Shown here in pieces: positions 19,888-29,356 of a stretch of 64,000 nucleotides of DNA (positions are counted from its first letter, which is position 1; each line of letters starts with the position of its first letter). The DNA is from Phocaeicola_A sp036804505 (lineage in GTDB: Bacteria; Bacteroidota; Bacteroidia; Bacteroidales; Bacteroidaceae): positions 35,395 through 99,394 of the forward strand of contig DAIRSI010000014.1 of the NCBI GenBank assembly GCA_036804505.1, in the 5' to 3' direction. Below the pieces are notes generated by a model. The model was not told where the DNA came from, searched no databases, and saw nothing but the letters and a program-made list of their open reading frames with translations. The position numbers and the translations under genes were made by a program.

Positions 19888-21420
19888 TTATTTTTTTGGT
19901 AAAGTCACCTGGAACAATTCGTTGGGCCTGTGTTCATGATAGATGATGTCGACCATGCGATTCACTATATCAGGATGTTGTAGTGCCACATTATTGTCTT
20001 CATGAAGGTCACTAGCCAAATCATATAGATATGGAGTCCCTTTTTTAACAACCAGTTTCCAATTGTTCATGCGTACTCCTATTTGATCTGTTTCATGAAA
20101 TTCCCAATACAGATATTCGTGGTTTTGCTGATGGGTTTCATCACCTAGCAGTGTCGGGGCAAAGGAAATTCCATCAAAGCAGTCCTCTTTGATTTTTTTG
20201 TTAAGATATTTCCCGGGAAACTTTTTATCTCCCAGCAAATCGCAGAATGTTGGCATAATATCATAGAATGCCAGTTGATGATCATTCACGGTTCCTGCTT
20301 TCACTTTCTCCGGCCAACGTACAATAAAAGGAATTCTTATTCCACCCTCATAGCATTGACGCTTTAGCCCGCGTAATTTTCCGTCGCGGCCGAAGAATTC
20401 AGGATCTGCACCTCCTTCCTCGTGAGGACCGTTATCACTGCTGAAGATTACCAATGTATTTTTGTCGAGTCCCTTTTCTTTGAGTTTGGCAAGAATCTCT
20501 CCTACATAAGCATCCAGACGGGTAATCATGCCGGCAAATTCTGCATGGGTGTGTTCCACGGCATTGTAGCGACTATCTTCGCTCCCTCCCCATGTTTTAT
20601 CGGTAAAGAATTGTTTCTTATAGTGTTTCAAAATAGAGTCATTGGGTTGTGCCAGTTCTGCGTGGGGCAATGTATAGGTGAAAAATCCGTAGAATGGTTG
20701 TTTCCCGTTCTGATTGTCAAGCCATTTCAAGGCTTCCTGATGAATCATGTCGGCAGAATATTGCGGACGCTTGTTGTAATCGTCACCAAACATAGGATGC
20801 TTGATGTTGTCATCAAGAACGATACGGATGGTTTTGGTATCACCTTTCGACTTGCTGAATCGGTTTAAGAAGTTCGGATAGTAGAGATGTGCCTGAAACT
20901 GACAGATATAGCCGTAGAACTCGTCAATACCACGTGTTTCGGGGGTTGAGCAGGAACCTTCATAGCCTCCAGCCCATTTGCCGAACATTCCTGTGGTGTA
21001 ACCGTTTTTCTTCATTATTTCGGGTAGGATGATGTGGTCGGGATCATAGGGCTCCTGTCCTACTACTGAATAATCGGTGTTATCGCCGTATTTCATTGTA
21101 GGGGATTGTCCCCAATACTCTTTGTTTCCACGCACATGTGTATGTCCGGAATTCTGTCCGGTCATTAGAGTGGCGCGTGAGGGTGCACTGACGGGACTTC
21201 CGGCGTATGCTTGCGTGAAGAGCATGCCTTCTTGGGCCATTCGGTCCAGATTGGGGGTTTGAATGTACTTTTGTCCGTAGCAACTCAAATCGCCATATCC
21301 CATGTCATCACATAGAATGAAGATGATATTGGGTTTGTTGTCTTTAGGAGCAGCCTGGAGTGTAGAAGTCGAAACGGTCAGCAGACCGGTGTAGAAAAAA
21401 AAATGTCCGGTTTTGTTCAT
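19888..21420 (-). CDS. Serine-type sulfatase (second sulfatase of the PUL)
   Basis: 510 residues, secreted. Signal peptide about 1-23. Metal-binding DD at 38-39 (LCDDMGYGD); catalytic motif S-A-P-S-R with Ser78 as the formylglycine precursor; FSSDNGPHEEGGADP and GGIRIPFIVRWP follow in the usual order. 12 bp separate its stop from the next sulfatase start and 9 bp separate it from the upstream one, so the genes are tightly co-transcribed. Paralogous to the sulfatase at 18355. The substrate is a sulfated sugar, but sulfate position and sugar cannot be read from the sequence. Confidence 0.92.
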   Translation of the reverse strand: MNKTGHFFFYTGLLTVSTSTLQAAPKDNKPNIIFILCDDMGYGDLSCYGQKYIQTPNLDRMAQEGMLFTQAYAGSPVSAPSRATLMTGQNSGHTHVRGNKEYWGQSPTMKYGDNTDYSVVGQEPYDPDHIILPEIMKKNGYTTGMFGKWAGGYEGSCSTPETRGIDEFYGYICQFQAHLYYPNFLNRFSKSKGDTKTIRIVLDDNIKHPMFGDDYNKRPQYSADMIHQEALKWLDNQNGKQPFYGFFTYTLPHAELAQPNDSILKHYKKQFFTDKTWGGSEDSRYNAVEHTHAEFAGMITRLDAYVGEILAKLKEKGLDKNTLVIFSSDNGPHEEGGADPEFFGRDGKLRGLKRQCYEGGIRIPFIVRWPEKVKAGTVNDHQLAFYDIMPTFCDLLGDKKFPGKYLNKKIKEDCFDGISFAPTLLGDETHQQNHEYLYWEFHETDQIGVRMNNWKLVVKKGTPYLYDLASDLHEDNNVALQHPDIVNRMVDIIYHEHRPNELFQVTLPKK

Positions 21421-21429
21421 ATCATTTAT

Positions 21430-22803
21430 TTATTTAGGTTGCGGAATAGGTGCGTGTTCCTTATTTATCCATGTATTAAGTCTGGTTAAAAGATATTTGA
21501 CTTTCGCCTCATTCGTTTCAGCCAGATTAATCTTCTCTGAAGGGTCATTCTTTAAATTATAGAGTTCCTTGCTGTCATCCTCATAATTTTTTATGAGTTT
21601 CCATCCTTTATCTATAATGACGGATACGGGACGGGTCCTGAATTTCAAGTCATGGGTCTCAGCATTGCCTCCTTCCAGATAGGCCGGGAAATGAAAGAAA
21701 AGAGAACGGTCCGTCAGATACTTTTTTTTGTTCTTGTTTAGGAAAGGAAGAAGACTTAGCCCGTCCAGTTGCTTACCCGGTTTTGCTCCTGCAACTTCCA
21801 CAAGTGTAGGATAAAGGTCCAATTGGGAAACAGGCACGTCAAATTCTTTTCCTCCTTCATAACGCCCTTTCATATAGATGATGAAAGGTTCGCGTATGCC
21901 TCCTTCATAGAAAGAGCCTTTGCCGGCACGCAAGGGTGTCTGATGCGAAATATCATAAACCCCTCCGTTATCGGAAGTGAAAATAATCAGAGTGTTTTCT
22001 GATATGCCATTGCGTTCCACAGCATTCAATATGCTTCCAACGCTCTTGTCCATATTTTCCACCATGGCAGCATATACCGGGTTGAAATGGTCTTTTGTCG
22101 CTGCTTTCGTCTTGTATTTTTCTACCAGGTCTTTCTTTGCTTCCAAAGGAGTGTGTACGGCGTATGTTGCGTAGTAAAGAAAGAACGGACGTTCTTTGCC
22201 GACGGTATCCAGATAGACTTCCGCTTCGTGTGCAAGACGGTCCATCAGATATTCTCCTTTTGGCCCGTCTTTCAGGTTTTTGTTATGATAAGGAGAAAAA
22301 TAGGTGGATGGGTTTCCGGCATGATTTCCGGCAATGTTTACGTCCATACCTTGTTGCAAGGGATTGTATCCGATGTGCCACTTGCCGATGTGACATGTTT
22401 TGTAACCCGCATTTTTGAGTGCTTGCGGCAATGTAACAATGCTAAGGTCTAGCACTGATTTGTTGGGACATGGAATGAGTTTCCTGTCTTCCGGTTTGCC
22501 TCTGTCGGGTGGATCTACAGTGTAGACCCCGTGTCGCGGAGTATTCATTCCGCTCAACAGGCATGCTCTGCTTGGCGAACTGTTGGATGCTCCTGCATAA
22601 GCATATCTGAAATTTAGACCTTTGGCATGAAGTGCATTAATATTAGGAGTCTCGTAATAGGTGCTTCCGTTATATTGCACATCCGCCCAGCCCAAATCAT
22701 CGATGTTGATAAGAATGATATTGGGAGTTCTGTGTTGAGCAAAAGAAATCGTGCTCAGGGAAAACAGTGAACAACCCAATAATATGTTTGATATATTCTT
22801 CAT
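21430..22803 (-). CDS. Serine-type sulfatase (first sulfatase of the PUL)
   Basis: 457 residues, shorter than and clearly different from the other two. Signal peptide about 1-22 (STISFAQ). DD at 35-36 (NIDDLGWAD); catalytic motif S-S-P-S-R with Ser75 as formylglycine precursor; GKWHIGY, FTSDNGG and GGIREPFIIY are diagnostic sulfatase motifs. GKWHIGYNP and DNGGVYDISHQTPLRAGKG resemble arylsulfatase A-like enzymes. It lies 79 bp after susD in the same operon and likely removes a different sulfate ester from the same glycan. Confidence 0.92.
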   Translation of the reverse strand: MKNISNILLGCSLFSLSTISFAQHRTPNIILINIDDLGWADVQYNGSTYYETPNINALHAKGLNFRYAYAGASNSSPSRACLLSGMNTPRHGVYTVDPPDRGKPEDRKLIPCPNKSVLDLSIVTLPQALKNAGYKTCHIGKWHIGYNPLQQGMDVNIAGNHAGNPSTYFSPYHNKNLKDGPKGEYLMDRLAHEAEVYLDTVGKERPFFLYYATYAVHTPLEAKKDLVEKYKTKAATKDHFNPVYAAMVENMDKSVGSILNAVERNGISENTLIIFTSDNGGVYDISHQTPLRAGKGSFYEGGIREPFIIYMKGRYEGGKEFDVPVSQLDLYPTLVEVAGAKPGKQLDGLSLLPFLNKNKKKYLTDRSLFFHFPAYLEGGNAETHDLKFRTRPVSVIIDKGWKLIKNYEDDSKELYNLKNDPSEKINLAETNEAKVKYLLTRLNTWINKEHAPIPQPK

Positions 22804-22882
22804 GATGGTATTATAAATAAGGGCAAAGATATGAAATTTTGCAATTACTTTCTTTGCCCTTCTTTTAGAAAACTAAATCTTT

Positions 22883-24802
22883 TTACCAGCCTTCATTTTG
22901 CGATAAAGTCGGATTCAAAAGAATTTCAGTGGTAGGTACCTGATAGAGATAATATTTTTCAAGCCACCCCTTTCCTTCCGTTACAGGATTGTTGAAAAGA
23001 TATACATACCCTTCTGTCATGGTTCCATCATCGGCATATCCGGTTTTTTCATTCAAGAGATTCAAACCTGCTGCTTTTGCAAACGCCTTGGTGCTCCAAA
23101 TGCCTTTCGGTGTCTTGTTCAGGAACCATGGAGCCATGCGCCAGCGGCGGACATCATAGAATCCGAAGCCTTCTCCCATTAGTTCCACAATGCGTTCCCT
23201 GCGAATTTCCCAAAGAACAGGATCTACTTGTATGCCGGCTGTATTGCCTTTCGGATAATAGTATGGACGGTTCGGGTCGAAGTTGGCATCTATCTCACTG
23301 ACTGTCATATTGGCAACTCCGGCACGGGCACGAAGCTTGTTGATGGTTTTGTCGGCTATAGTTTGAGTGAAATTTCCTGCTTCGAAGTGTGCTTCGGCAT
23401 CATTCAGCAGAATTTCTTCAATCTTGAAGATAGGTTTGTCTGCTGTATTCAGAGTTCCTTGATTGGAATTGGTTTCCCAGGCATTGTAGTTTTTCCAGAA
23501 ATAATAACCTGAACGGCAGGTAACAAATGCGCCTACTCCCAGTCTTGGAACGGATGGAACCAGATTAGCTCCCCAGTTTTGGGCAGGAAGGCGTTTCATG
23601 CCTGTTCCCGGGTTACTGCAGGTGGTATTGGCACCCATGATGTCAATATATTCTCTGTCGGCCGCATTGGCTGTGTAAGTCCATGTGCGGTAGCCTTCCG
23701 GTCCGGAGCCTGCTTTCACTGTGTAAGGAGGCATAACAACCTGATAGAAACGGGGATCTCTGTTGCGGAATGTAGTGTACATGCTCTTGTCACCATAGTA
23801 TCCTGAAGATGCGTTGGCAATGGGCTTGCCGTTTTTCATCAGATATAAATCAACTGTGGATTGGTTCATTTCCGTGTAAGCAGAAGATGTATGTTCGAAG
23901 TGACTGAAGTTCTGTGTCGCAATATCTTTTACATATTCCTTGTAAAGGATGATGCCCGGAACTTTACTCAAATCTTCTGTCGTCCACATTTCACCATATC
24001 CTGATGCAGGAGACTTATCGGTTCCTGTATAAAGTGTAGGATACGAAGCCATCAATAATTCTGATGTACGGATACATTCTGAAAGGTATTTGTCATAATC
24101 GCCCAGTTGATGGTATTTTCTCCAGGTAGCTTCGCGCAAGCAGAAGCGGGAAATGGCGGCCCGCACACAATCCTGATTGATTGTATTTGCGCCATCCTGA
24201 GACTTGAAGTTCCCAATGTTCTGTTCTGCCCACTGAAGGCGTGTCAGCACGCTGTCGGCAACAATCTTACGTTCTGTGCGTGCTCCATAAGCATCCGGCG
24301 AATTTTCAGAAAGTACGGTGTTCACCCAAGGCACATCTCCAAAGCGGTTGATGAGCTCCATGTACCAGAATTCATGGAAAAAGTAGCCAACGGCTTTCCA
24401 GTGGTTCTTCTCGGCCTGGGTCATGTTGGATTTGTCAATGTGAGAAAGCATCAGATTTACACGACGGATGTAGGAAAAATCCCATCCGTTGCCTGAAGCA
24501 ATACTGCTCACTGTCTGATAAGCAAAGCGGTTGGCTGTACCTTCTCTTTTGTCTTCCAGATATCCGGCATCCATGTCTCCCAGATAGCAGGAGTTTTCAC
24601 CGATGTAGTTTATGGCGGTACCTATATTGGTATTGCTGAACATTTCATAGCAAGGCCATGTAAATGCCTTGAAGTTATCATAAGTGCTGAAAGCATTTTC
24701 TTCGGTCAAGTCGGTCACAGGATATTTATCCAGAAAACTGTCATTGCATCCTGTAAAGACGAACCCGGCCGATACAATAAATAGTGATATTATCTTTTTC
24801 AT
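22883..24802 (-). CDS. SusD/RagB-family lipoprotein of the sulfatase PUL
   Basis: 639 residues from the ATG at 24802; a TTG three codons upstream is not preferred. Lipobox FTGC with Cys19. SusD marks: KNHWKAVGYFFHEFWYMELINRFGDVPWV, LNDAEAHFEAGN, INKLRARAGVAN and WEIRRERIVELMGEGFGFYDVRRW. Longer than the other SusD here (535). The susC stop is 18 bp upstream, as usual for the pair. It would capture the sulfated glycan on the surface for import. Confidence 0.94.
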   Translation of the reverse strand: MKKIISLFIVSAGFVFTGCNDSFLDKYPVTDLTEENAFSTYDNFKAFTWPCYEMFSNTNIGTAINYIGENSCYLGDMDAGYLEDKREGTANRFAYQTVSSIASGNGWDFSYIRRVNLMLSHIDKSNMTQAEKNHWKAVGYFFHEFWYMELINRFGDVPWVNTVLSENSPDAYGARTERKIVADSVLTRLQWAEQNIGNFKSQDGANTINQDCVRAAISRFCLREATWRKYHQLGDYDKYLSECIRTSELLMASYPTLYTGTDKSPASGYGEMWTTEDLSKVPGIILYKEYVKDIATQNFSHFEHTSSAYTEMNQSTVDLYLMKNGKPIANASSGYYGDKSMYTTFRNRDPRFYQVVMPPYTVKAGSGPEGYRTWTYTANAADREYIDIMGANTTCSNPGTGMKRLPAQNWGANLVPSVPRLGVGAFVTCRSGYYFWKNYNAWETNSNQGTLNTADKPIFKIEEILLNDAEAHFEAGNFTQTIADKTINKLRARAGVANMTVSEIDANFDPNRPYYYPKGNTAGIQVDPVLWEIRRERIVELMGEGFGFYDVRRWRMAPWFLNKTPKGIWSTKAFAKAAGLNLLNEKTGYADDGTMTEGYVYLFNNPVTEGKGWLEKYYLYQVPTTEILLNPTLSQNEGW

Positions 24803-24820
24803 ATTTTTCAATGTTATAGA

Positions 24821-27800
24821 TTAGAAAGTTAGATTACATCCAAACGAAATCGTTCGATACAAAGGATAGTTCCAACTGAGTGTTTCAGGATCGATACCTT
24901 TTCTCAGTGAGGTGAACGTTGCAAGATTTTCTATACTGACAAAAGCTTTGGCGGATTGCAATGAGATTGTCTTGAGCCATACTTTGGGTACTGTGTATGA
25001 AAGCGATACATTCTTGATGCGCAGGTAGGATGTATTGGACAAATATCTGTCGGACACCCGGTAATTGGAACCAGAGTTTCCATAACTGCCGTATATACGT
25101 GGATACTTGGCATTGGGATTCTGAGCTGTGTAATCGCCGTTGGCTGCATCGGTAGGTCTCCAATAATCTTCCGTTCCTTTGTATAACCCGATGAATTTAG
25201 GATCGTTGTACAAAGGGAACATGATATTGTTGGCAATCCAATTGTCGCGTTTGCCGACTCCCTGCAAGTAGATATTCAAATCAAAGCCTGCATAATTTGC
25301 TCCCAATGAGATTCCATACAGCCAGCGAGGCTGACTGTTACCGATAATCTTGCGGTCGCCTGGATTGTCCTTAGTATTGTTTCCTGAAGTTATCAGATTT
25401 GTGCCTTGATCATCGTCCATCAGGTTCTTGAATTTTACATCTCCGGGACGTGGATTGTATCCGTTGAGTGCAGTCACACCGTCTTTCAGTTTCCAGGTTG
25501 ATGTACTTTCAAAATCATCTACTGTATAATAACCATCGGTGACATAGCCCCAGATTTCTCCAAGTTTTTGTCCTTCGTAATAGCTGCTCAACAGTTTGGA
25601 GTCATTGGCATCATATTTGGTTATCTTGGACGTGTAATCCGTGATATTGATTCCTATGCGGTAACCCAATTTGTTTATTTTCCCATTCCAGTTCACTGCC
25701 AGTTCCCATCCTTTGGTGCGCATGTCGGCAGTATTCTGATAAGGAGCGCTGGCGCCTACTACAGACGGAAGTTCCACACCGGGTGCGAGCATTCCTTTGG
25801 TATCGCGTTGGTACCAGTCGAAAGTTCCGTTCAGGCGGTTGTTGAATAAAGCAAAGTCCATACCGAAATCAAGTGTATAGACTTTTTCCCAAGTAAAGTT
25901 GCTTCGTACCAGTGACGGGATGGAAGTAACAGCTGTTACATAGTTTCCTCCCGACAGCCAGCCACTGTACTTGTTGTTGATGCTCATGGTTGGAGTGTAG
26001 GAATAGGAAGCAATGTTCTGATTTCCGATAGAACCGTATGAGCCTCTCAGCTTCAGCTGGTCCAGCCATGTCCGTGTGGGCTTCATGAAACTTTCTTCAG
26101 CCAATTGCCATCCTGCAGATATGGAGGGGAAAAAGCCGAAACGGTTACTTTTTGGAAATTTGGAAGATCCGTCATAACGACCGTTTACTTCCAGCAGATA
26201 TCTGTCAAGGTAATTATAGTTTACACGGAAGAAACCTCCGCGAACGGTATAATCGTTGTAATTGTCGGCTACCTTGATGGTTGATGTTCCGGATGCCATG
26301 GCAGGTACTTCGGTAACAGCCTGAGCATAGGAGTATGCATCCATTCCTTCATAGTAATGGGATTCCTGATTGAAGCCGGCCATCAATTTGAAGTGGTGAT
26401 TGGACATCAAGTCGAAACGGTAGGTTCCGTAAACATTGAATGCATTATAGTTGGTGTATTCCTTGTTCTTGTACAGATAATCTGTTGCAGGAACGGTAAC
26501 TACACCCGCCTGAATATTGGCATAAGTATATTTTCCCGTGTAGTAATTGTAATCATTTTCATTACGGTCGAATGTATATTCGAATACTCCTTCAAAGCCT
26601 TTGAAGGGCTTGATGATTGATTTCAGGAATATTCTTGGATTGTCCACTAATGTGGATGACGTGTTGCAGTTTAATAATTGGGAACGAGGAGTTTCGCCCG
26701 GCAATTCAGTGCTTGCTCCTGAAATGGATGTAGGGAACAATCCTTCGGGATAGTAAGATACAAGTCGTGTTCCATATACTGAACCTAAGGCCGAAGAAGG
26801 CAGGTTCTTCTTGCTGTGTGCATAGCTTACGGTTGCTTCCTGAGTAAACCAAGGTGTCACATCTGCCGAAATGAAAGCATTGAAAGTCATACGGTTGAAC
26901 TTGTCTTTATCAGTGATGAGGACACCGTTGCTTGATACGGCACTTCCGGAAAGACGATAACGGAGTTTATCCGTACCTCCGCTTGCCGAAACATTATGTG
27001 TCATCTGAAAGCTATTGGTGAGCATGTCCTTGATCAAGTCTTTTTCATGCAGGAAGTAAACGGCGCCGTCTGTATCCTTGAACATACCGTCGCCTACTGT
27101 ATTGATGGAACTTGGGTCTTTTCTGTATTGAGCCAGGTATTCTCTCCATTTGGTTACGCTCGGTGAACCCATTGTCCAGAATTGATCACCATAGACTTCA
27201 TAATAGGCCGAAAGATAATCGTCCAAAGTAGATTGTTGCGGAAGATTCACTGCATTTCCAAAAGCAAAATTGTTATTGTAATTCAATGTGAAATCAGTTT
27301 TGTTTTGAGGACGCTTTGTCGTTATCAGAATAACGCCTCCGGCTGCTCTGGCTCCGTAGATGGCTGAAGAAGCTGCATCCTTCAGAACCGTTACAGTCTC
27401 TATGTCTTCAGGGTTGATCATATCGATATCTCCCTCCACGTTGTCAATCAATACGAGAGGACTAATGGTTGAACCGCTGCCGATGGAATAGGATCCGCGG
27501 ATGCGGAAGGATTTGGAAGCTCCGGGAGCATTACCCCCACTGCCTACGAACAATCCGGGAACAGTTCCTTGCAATGCATCGGATGCACTGATAATAGGGC
27601 GATTGCCTACTACATCGTCCATCTTGACGGATGATACAGACCCTGTGAGGTTTGCTTTCTTTTGGCTGCCGTAACCTACAACGACTACTTCGTCCAGAAG
27701 TTTTGTGTCTTCGGCTAAAGTGACTTTAATGGCGTTTTTTCCGGAAACTTTCACTTCCTGACTGGCATAGCCTATATAGGAAATGGTGAGTACCGAACCG

Positions 27801-28327
27801 GATGACACTTCCATATTGAATTCACCGTCCACGTTTGTGATAGTTCCATTTGTAGGACTTCCTTTTTCTCTGACGGTGGCTCCAACAATAGGTTCACCTT
27901 TGACATCCGTAATGACACCCTTCACTTTATGGTTGCCTTGTTGTTGCGTCGAATGCTCGGCAGGTGAAAGAATAATGTGGTTTCCCTCAATTGAATATTT
28001 GACAGATCCCTTGAACACTTCTGCCAATACGTCTCCAATGGCTTTGTTGGAGGCATTCAGGTTAATGACCCGGTCTACATTTACAGACTTGTTGTTGTAA
28101 ACAAAATAATAACCGGTTTGTTTTTCAATAGCATTGAGAGCTTTTTCAATGGTCACTTGCTTTAAATTAAGTGAAACCGATCCTACTTGAGAATATACCG
28201 CCATGGCCTTTATGTTGAAAAGGACTGCAAGCAGTATGGCAAGAATAAATCTCATTTGTAGGAGTGTTTTGTGCTTTTGGAGCCTTGTAAGACTTTTTAA
28301 GCACACAGAATTTTTTTTAGATTCCAT
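24821..28327 (-). CDS. SusC-type TonB-dependent transporter with STN signalling domain
   Basis: 1168 residues. A long N-terminus ends in a signal peptide at about residue 46 (NIKAMAVYSQ). Then an STN domain (about 50-120; VTIEKALNAIEKQTGYYFVYNN), a CarboxypepD-like domain (about 133-210; VKGVITDVKGEPIVGATV), the SusC hallmark DEVVVVGYGSQKKANLTGSVSSV, the plug (LQGTVPGLFVG, DAASSAIYGARAAGGVILITTKR) and the barrel ending in SFGCNLTF. STN-bearing SusC proteins signal to FecR anti-sigma factors, which fits the FecR gene at 17262. It is the first gene of the operon with SusD and three sulfatases. The upstream region lacks TAnnTTTG and carries a candidate ECF promoter (28370-28393). Confidence 0.95.
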   Translation of the reverse strand: MESKKNSVCLKSLTRLQKHKTLLQMRFILAILLAVLFNIKAMAVYSQVGSVSLNLKQVTIEKALNAIEKQTGYYFVYNNKSVNVDRVINLNASNKAIGDVLAEVFKGSVKYSIEGNHIILSPAEHSTQQQGNHKVKGVITDVKGEPIVGATVREKGSPTNGTITNVDGEFNMEVSSGSVLTISYIGYASQEVKVSGKNAIKVTLAEDTKLLDEVVVVGYGSQKKANLTGSVSSVKMDDVVGNRPIISASDALQGTVPGLFVGSGGNAPGASKSFRIRGSYSIGSGSTISPLVLIDNVEGDIDMINPEDIETVTVLKDAASSAIYGARAAGGVILITTKRPQNKTDFTLNYNNNFAFGNAVNLPQQSTLDDYLSAYYEVYGDQFWTMGSPSVTKWREYLAQYRKDPSSINTVGDGMFKDTDGAVYFLHEKDLIKDMLTNSFQMTHNVSASGGTDKLRYRLSGSAVSSNGVLITDKDKFNRMTFNAFISADVTPWFTQEATVSYAHSKKNLPSSALGSVYGTRLVSYYPEGLFPTSISGASTELPGETPRSQLLNCNTSSTLVDNPRIFLKSIIKPFKGFEGVFEYTFDRNENDYNYYTGKYTYANIQAGVVTVPATDYLYKNKEYTNYNAFNVYGTYRFDLMSNHHFKLMAGFNQESHYYEGMDAYSYAQAVTEVPAMASGTSTIKVADNYNDYTVRGGFFRVNYNYLDRYLLEVNGRYDGSSKFPKSNRFGFFPSISAGWQLAEESFMKPTRTWLDQLKLRGSYGSIGNQNIASYSYTPTMSINNKYSGWLSGGNYVTAVTSIPSLVRSNFTWEKVYTLDFGMDFALFNNRLNGTFDWYQRDTKGMLAPGVELPSVVGASAPYQNTADMRTKGWELAVNWNGKINKLGYRIGINITDYTSKITKYDANDSKLLSSYYEGQKLGEIWGYVTDGYYTVDDFESTSTWKLKDGVTALNGYNPRPGDVKFKNLMDDDQGTNLITSGNNTKDNPGDRKIIGNSQPRWLYGISLGANYAGFDLNIYLQGVGKRDNWIANNIMFPLYNDPKFIGLYKGTEDYWRPTDAANGDYTAQNPNAKYPRIYGSYGNSGSNYRVSDRYLSNTSYLRIKNVSLSYTVPKVWLKTISLQSAKAFVSIENLATFTSLRKGIDPETLSWNYPLYRTISFGCNLTF

Positions 28328-28369
28328 TCTCTTGTTTTTAAGGTTAATAATTCTATCAGTTTATATTTT

Positions 28370-28393
28370 GACGGATATCCCCTAGGAATACCC
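28370..28393 (-). promoter_or_regulatory. Candidate ECF-sigma promoter of the sulfatase PUL
   Basis: On the minus strand GGGTATTCC (28393-28385) is followed after 10 bp by CCGTC (28374-28370), about 43 bp upstream of the susC start. The CGTC-type -10 and the absence of a housekeeping TAnnTTTG box fit an ECF-dependent promoter. The spacing is at the short end and the assignment is inference. Confidence 0.35.
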
Positions 28394-28443
28394 TATCCAA
28401 AAAAACATGTTATTAAACATTAAAGAAAAATGGATTCTTCTTA

Positions 28444-29355
28444 TTACTGAAAGCGCTTGTTTAGAAAAAATGCTATGCTTATGAACATAAAACTGCCTGC
28501 AGCAACCTCCAGAGGGTATGCTGTCAGTGTGTGGAACGGTAATAAAAACGGAATGAGCGACAAGGCTCCTGCAGGAGCAAGATATTTGCCTGTTTTGTGA
28601 AAAACGAAAAGTAGCAAAGAAAATGTACAAGCGGCTGCTGCCCACAAAGGGATTCCAAGATAAATGTAGGCCAAAGTGCCTAATGTTCCCAGAAATGCAC
28701 CTGCCAGCAGTAAGAGAAATGTCTGTAGCGGACGATGGCGAAAGCCCGATTGAGAGAAAATCATGTCACAGAAACAAACAATCAAAGGAGGAAGGATGAG
28801 ATAGGGCCAGCGGAAATAGACCGCAATCAGACTCATCAGCGTCACAGGTATCAGAATGATAATCCAAAGATGAATCTTCCATGTAGGATGGCAGTCAGTG
28901 GTGAAATGAACTACCGGATGCCTCCATCCTATCCTCTCCATAGCTTTTTGCACGAGGATGATGATGGCGGAAATACAGAATACGGTCAGAGGAAATAACC
29001 AACTGTCTATGTTCAGCATAACTGGGAGCATGCAGGTGGCTATTACGGGAAATAGAGAGGTTCGGGTTGAATAGAGCAAGATGGCGGCTATCCAGAAAGC
29101 AAGTATGATGTTGGCAATGGGTACCATTTGGGAATAGCGTACCAACAATATGCCGCAAAGACTTGCCGAAGTGAGTAACCAGACTGTTTGAAGCCTTGTG
29201 ACGCACCATACGTGCTTGTCCACTACCCAGCAGCCAATGGCAAGAGCAGCCGCTACGGGATAAATGATGGCTTTATCCTGAAACACTTCAGCGAAAATCA
29301 TCATGACGGTTATCAGGATGACGGCTGAGGCTGCTCTGTATAGGCTTGCTTTCAT
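28444..29355 (-). CDS. Multi-pass inner-membrane protein, HPP-like
   Basis: 303 residues with about ten hydrophobic segments and no signal peptide. The second half (RPLQTFLLLLAGAFLGTLGT, then KTGKYLAPAGALSLIPFLLP) recalls HPP-family membrane proteins, whose signature is a His-Pro-Pro-like loop before a conserved PAGA/PGGA segment; here the loop reads KYLAPAGAL, so the namesake residues are not conserved. Function unknown. Its start is 1 bp after the stop of the SIMPL gene, so the two are one operon. It converges on nothing and ends 117 bp before the susC start. Confidence 0.6.
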   Translation of the reverse strand: MKASLYRAASAVILITVMMIFAEVFQDKAIIYPVAAALAIGCWVVDKHVWCVTRLQTVWLLTSASLCGILLVRYSQMVPIANIILAFWIAAILLYSTRTSLFPVIATCMLPVMLNIDSWLFPLTVFCISAIIILVQKAMERIGWRHPVVHFTTDCHPTWKIHLWIIILIPVTLMSLIAVYFRWPYLILPPLIVCFCDMIFSQSGFRHRPLQTFLLLLAGAFLGTLGTLAYIYLGIPLWAAAACTFSLLLFVFHKTGKYLAPAGALSLIPFLLPFHTLTAYPLEVAAGSFMFISIAFFLNKRFQ

Positions 29356-29356
29356 A

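Noticed and set aside
28444..29355. Assignment of the membrane protein to a named transporter family
   Set aside because: Only a loose resemblance to HPP proteins is visible and the signature residues are absent.
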